Positions 61,233-64,000 of a stretch of DNA of 64,000 nt are shown here, piece after piece. Under the pieces are notes generated by a model. It was not told the DNA's origin. It searched no databases and saw nothing but the letters and a program-made list of their open reading frames with translations. The DNA comes from WHSW01 sp963846565 (lineage in GTDB: Bacteria; Actinomycetota; Thermoleophilia; Solirubrobacterales; 70-9): contig CAWJWL010000001.1 in NCBI GenBank assembly GCA_963846565.1, positions 514,462 through 578,461 of the forward strand. Direction: 5' to 3'. Both the position numbers and the translations under genes were made by a program. Every line of letters begins with the position of its first letter. The stretch's first letter is position 1.

Positions 61233-61675
61233 AGTCTGCCTCCAAGGTTGAAATCCGGGATCAAGTTCGAGCGGCGGATCTTGGCGAGCGGGATCTGCAC
61301 CGCGTTTCCGTCGGCGTCGAGCGAGACGGCATCCTCGCCGGCCTCGGTCAGGGTGCCGGTGAAGTTCTGGCGGCCGGCGATCTCCTCCCGCGTGCGCACC
61401 TTGACTCGGCGGCCGACGAACCGGCGGTAGTGCTCGGGTTTCGTCAGCAGCCGGTCGACGCCCGGCGAGGAGACCTCGAGCGAATACGACTCGAGCAACT
61501 CCCGCAGATGATTCGTGACCGCCTCGCAGAGGCCGAGATCGACGCCGTCGGGATGGTCGATGTAGAGCCGCAGCGTGTCGGCGCCGGCGCGCTCGACCGC
61601 GATCAGCTCGATCCGAGAATCGAAGCTCTCGATCCTCTCCTCGATCTGCGGTTGAAGCTCTGCGGCGTCGCTCAA
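61229..61675 (-). CDS. rimP: Ribosome maturation factor RimP
   Basis: A 148-residue 30S assembly factor. Family text includes RLYIDHPDGVDLGLC, LEVSSPGVDRLLTKPEHYRRFVGR and a C-terminal SH3-like domain ending IRRSNLIPDFN. It starts with a TTG-type codon (the frame begins TTGAGC) downstream of an attenuator-like leader. Its stop overlaps the nusA start by four bases. Confidence 0.93.
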   Translation of the reverse strand: MSDAAELQPQIEERIESFDSRIELIAVERAGADTLRLYIDHPDGVDLGLCEAVTNHLRELLESYSLEVSSPGVDRLLTKPEHYRRFVGRRVKVRTREEIAGRQNFTGTLTEAGEDAVSLDADGNAVQIPLAKIRRSNLIPDFNLGGRL

Positions 61676-61726
61676 ATCATCCTCGCGTTAGGGTGCGTTC
61701 TCCCCTCCTCCTCCCGATAAACGCCG

Positions 61727-61749
61727 AAAAAGGCGGGCCCGGGCCCACC
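61727..61749 (-). terminator. Intrinsic terminator in the rimP-nusA leader (attenuator candidate)
   Basis: On the minus strand GGTGGGC, loop CCGG, GCCCGCC is followed directly by TTTTT, about 52 bases upstream of rimP. The stem keeps a U-G pair on this strand only. An upstream CCACC (61772-61776) could pair with GGTGG and compete with the terminator. The upstream gene dtd ends 71 bases earlier, so it might also be the dtd terminator. Confidence 0.7.
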
Positions 61750-61784
61750 AATCAACAGGGTTCGGGTACTAAGAAGGTGGCTTG

Positions 61785-61790
61785 AGTATA
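61785..61790 (-). promoter_or_regulatory. Probable -10 element of the rimP-nusA-infB operon
   Basis: TATACT reading the minus strand (61790-61785), in an otherwise GC-rich gap between dtd and rimP. No good -35 is visible at 16-18 bases. The start would be near 61778, upstream of the terminator hairpin at 61727-61749, so transcripts would pass through it. Confidence 0.5.
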
Positions 61791-61819
61791 GCCGCGCCCG
61801 CTGCGTGGGTCCGGCGCTT

Positions 61820-62236
61820 TCAGGCCTCGAGCAGCAGGGTCACCGGCCCGTCGTTTACGAGCTCGACCGCCATCATTGCGCCGAAGCGCCCGCGGCTCGC
61901 CCCGCTGTGCGCGCAGAAGCGCTCATAGAGCGGCTCGGCGATCTCCGGTCGGGCGGCGTCGATGAAGCTCGGGCGGTTGCCCTTGCGGGTGTCCGCGTAG
62001 AGGGTGAACTGGCTCACGCAGAGCAGCTCGCGCTCCCCGAGCGCCTCGTTCATGCGCCCGTCCGCGTCCTCGAACACCCGCAGGGCGAGGACCTTCGCGG
62101 CGAGCCGGTCGGCCTGCTCTTCGCCGTCGCCGTCGCGGATCCCGAGCAGGACGAGCAGCCCGGGTCCAATCGCGGCGATCTGCTCGCCGTCGATCGCCAC
62201 CGAGGCCCGGCTCACCCGTTGCACCAGCGCCCTCAC
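61820..62236 (-). CDS. dtd: D-aminoacyl-tRNA deacylase
   Basis: A 138-residue proofreading enzyme that removes D-amino acids (and glycine from tRNA-Ala). Signature motifs are CVSQFTLYADTRKGNRPSF and the cross-subunit NDGPVT with the Gly-cisPro. Start MRALVQRVSRASV is typical. It lies 12 bases downstream of the TPR gene. Confidence 0.95.
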   Translation of the reverse strand: MRALVQRVSRASVAIDGEQIAAIGPGLLVLLGIRDGDGEEQADRLAAKVLALRVFEDADGRMNEALGERELLCVSQFTLYADTRKGNRPSFIDAARPEIAEPLYERFCAHSGASRGRFGAMMAVELVNDGPVTLLLEA

Positions 62237-62248
62237 GGGCAGCCGACT

Positions 62249-62623
62249 CTACGACGCGCGCAGGCGGTCGCGATAGAGGCGATAGTCGCGGCGGTCCGGG
62301 CGCAGGTTCGACGCCAGCGCCAGATGGTGGCGCGCCCGCTCGCGCTCGCCCGTGAGGCTGAGTGCCCGGCCGAGGCAGAAGTGGGCGTAGTCATTGACCG
62401 GCTGACGGTCGACGACGGCCTCGAACTCTGCCGCCGCCTCCTCGTACTGGCGGTTGCGGAAGTAGGCGCGCCCGAGCGCCTCACGAACCGAAGCCTTCTC
62501 GGGGTCGCGGCGAGCGACCTCGGCGAGCGGCACGGTCGCCTCGCCGAAGCTTCCGTCCTCGAGCAGTTCGACGCCACGGCGGTAGAGGCTGTAGAGGTTC
62601 GTGTCAGCGTCGCCGTGTCCCAC
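62249..62623 (-). CDS. Tetratricopeptide-repeat protein
   Basis: A 124-residue, all-helical protein. At least two TPR units are visible (SFGEATVPLAEVARRDPEK, then ALGRAYFRNRQYEEAAAEFE and HFCLGRALSLTGERERARHH). No signal peptide or other domain. A scaffold or adaptor role is expected; partners unknown. It lies between coaBC and dtd in the same direction. Confidence 0.85.
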   Translation of the reverse strand: MGHGDADTNLYSLYRRGVELLEDGSFGEATVPLAEVARRDPEKASVREALGRAYFRNRQYEEAAAEFEAVVDRQPVNDYAHFCLGRALSLTGERERARHHLALASNLRPDRRDYRLYRDRLRAS

Positions 62624-62652
62624 ACATCAAGTGTAGGAAGCGACTCAAGCGG

Positions 62653-63909
62653 TCAGTCGCCGGTGAGCGCGCCGCGCGCCGCCCGGATCGCCTCGACCCG
62701 GTCGAGAATCGCCTCCGCGACCTCGTCCTTGGATGCGAGCGGCACGTGATGCTCGGCGTCGGGCTCGACGATCGTGACCTCGTTGTCGGCGGAGTCGAAG
62801 CCGATCTCGGAGCGGGAGACGTCGTTGAAGACGATCGCGTCGACCGCCTTCCGCTTGAGCTTCGATCGCGCGCGCTCGATCGACCCCGCTCCGGTCTCGG
62901 CCGCGAAGCCGATCAGCGTCTGGTCCGCCCGGCGGCCCGCCGCGACCCCGGCGAGCACGTCCTCGGTCGGCACCAGCCGCAGCTCGAGCTCCCCCGACTC
63001 CTCCCGCGCAAGCTTCGACTCCGAGGCGGCCTCGGCCGTGAAATCCGCCGGCGCCGCCGCCATCAGGAGCACGTGCGCCCGCTCGATCTCCGCCCTCACC
63101 GCATCACCGAGCTCGGCCGTGGACTCGACGCCGACCACTCGCACTCCCGCGGGGACGGCGACGTTCACGTTCGCCGCGACGAGCACCACCTCGGCTCCGC
63201 GTCGCGCCGCCGCGGCGGCGAGCGCCACCCCCATGCGGCCGCTCGAGCGGTTGCCGATGAAGCGCACCGGGTCGATCGGCTCGCGTGTGCCTCCGGCGGT
63301 GACGAGGACCCGGAGCCCGTCCCAGGGCCCGGGCGACGGGGGAAGAGCCGCCTCGGCGGCGGCGAGCAGCCGGGCCGGGTCGGGGAGCCGGCCCGCGCCG
63401 TGTTCACCGCGGGAAGCGAGGGCGCCCGAATCGGGGTCGAGCACGATCGTGCCGCGCTGCCGCAGGGTCGCCAGGTTGGCCTGAGTCGCGGGGTCGGCGT
63501 ACATCCGGTCGTTCATCCGCCGGCGCGACCAGCCGCGGCGCCGCCGTCGCGAGGAAGGAGGTGGTGAGCATCGAGTCGCAGATGCCCGCGGCGAGCTTCG
63601 CGATCGTGTTCGCCGAGGCGGGAGCGACGATGTAGGCGTCGGCGTTCTGCGCCAGCGCCAGGTGTCCGATCGGGTCGTGCTCGGGAGCGGGATCGCCGGG
63701 AAAGGCGCCCCGCATCGGATCGCGCTCGAACTCCTCGACGAGCACCGGCCCGCCGACGATGCCCTCGAAGGATGCCGCGCCCACGAAGCGCTGCGCCGCC
63801 GGCGTCATCAGCACGCGGACGCCGTGACCGCCGAGCGTCGCCAGCCGCGCGAGCTCCAGTCCCTTGTAGGCGGCTATGCCCCGCTGACGCCGAGAAGGAT
63901 GCGGGCCAT
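62653..63909 (-). CDS. coaBC: Phosphopantothenoylcysteine decarboxylase/synthase CoaBC (two frame breaks)
   Basis: About 418 residues after correction. It makes 4'-phosphopantetheine precursors of coenzyme A. The CoaC half has ARILLGVSG at the ATG (63909), VLMTPAAQRFV and VAPASANTIAKLAAG; the CoaB half has VLVTAGGTREPIDPVRFIGN, MAAAPADF and NDVSRSEIGF. Breaks occur near 63874 (one G missing in a G-run, giving a false TAG) and near 63525 (one surplus G before ATGAACGAC). coaBC is essential, so these are probably sequence errors. Confidence 0.88.
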
Positions 63910-63966
63910 GCGCTGATCGTACGCCGCCCGGCCCGCCGCCCGTGGGCGCCGGCTTGCCTGGCGCGG

Positions 63967-64000
63967 CTAGGGAGCGCGGTAGTGGTACTTGATCTTGCCC
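63967..64000 (-). CDS. rpoZ: Probable RNA polymerase omega subunit, C-terminal end only
   Basis: Reading in from the window edge, the minus strand encodes GKIKYHYRAP and stops at TAG (63969-63967). Omega subunits often end in this way (basic-aromatic GK.KY.Y), and rpoZ commonly precedes coaBC. Only ten residues are visible, so the call depends mostly on position. Confidence 0.4.
   Translation of the reverse strand, partial: GKIKYHYRAP

Overview
The window is a high-GC, gene-dense bacterial chromosome segment with short intergenic gaps and many 4-base ATGA, GTGA or TTGA start/stop overlaps. Gene content suggests a Gram-positive-type actinobacterium, probably near Thermoleophilia/Solirubrobacterales. 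The supporting traits are a SigB-type sigma factor with its RsbW-like anti-sigma factor, MurT/GatD lipid II amidation, RNase Y plus RNase J plus PNPase, an aminotransferase resembling the DapL route to diaminopimelate, and a clade-like short RibF. The lineage is inferred from gene content and not proven.

Layout. 0-2.7 kb: small secreted proteins, then a general-stress sigma factor facing its anti-sigma kinase; both are preceded by SigB-type promoters. 2.7-4.7 kb: hydrolase, peroxiredoxin and cyclophilin lipoprotein. 4.8-7.4 kb: NarL-type two-component pair and a cupin. 7.4-12.4 kb: a coupled operon (methyltransferase, lipid kinase, MurT, methyltransferase, GatD) whose first three genes carry about 20 apparent frameshifts. 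12.4-19.1 kb: dut, hflX, a GH114-like secreted protein, an SDR, gadB and a DMT-type transporter. 19.1-19.4 kb: a candidate structured RNA. 19.4-25.4 kb: RidA, DapL-like aminotransferase, an INSIG-like membrane protein, dapF, miaA, an Asp/Glu racemase and miaB. 25.4-31.9 kb: a crotonase, a cytochrome c, RNase Y, an anchored esterase, recX and recA. 31.9-38.6 kb: thpR, an epoxide hydrolase, cinA, a RodZ-like protein and ftsK. 38.8-41.1 kb: an OmpR-type two-component system followed by a hairpin-rich segment ending in a strong terminator.

41.2-51 kb is a long minus-strand run: M36 protease, RNase J, dapA, amidase, dapB, M16 protease and pnp. 51-61.8 kb is the translation/transcription cluster in conserved order (rimP, nusA, infB, DUF503, rbfA, nrnA, truB, ribF, rpsO), interrupted by a plus-strand secreted repeat protein between infB and the DUF503 gene. 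61.8-64 kb: dtd, a TPR protein, coaBC and the tail of probable rpoZ.

The most interesting points are: (i) autoregulatory-looking SigB promoters with a terminator-like hairpin in the sigma leader; (ii) a terminator-type attenuator ahead of rimP-nusA-infB; (iii) a compact three-way-junction RNA candidate at 19.19-19.26 kb; (iv) a DapF with serine at both catalytic-cysteine positions; (v) NusA with a Cys/His zinc-finger-like tail where ylxR would normally follow; (vi) a methyltransferase wedged between murT and gatD; (vii) a bacterial INSIG-like protein. Several essential genes (infB, coaBC, the aminotransferase, cinA) show single-base frame breaks that look like sequence errors rather than biology.
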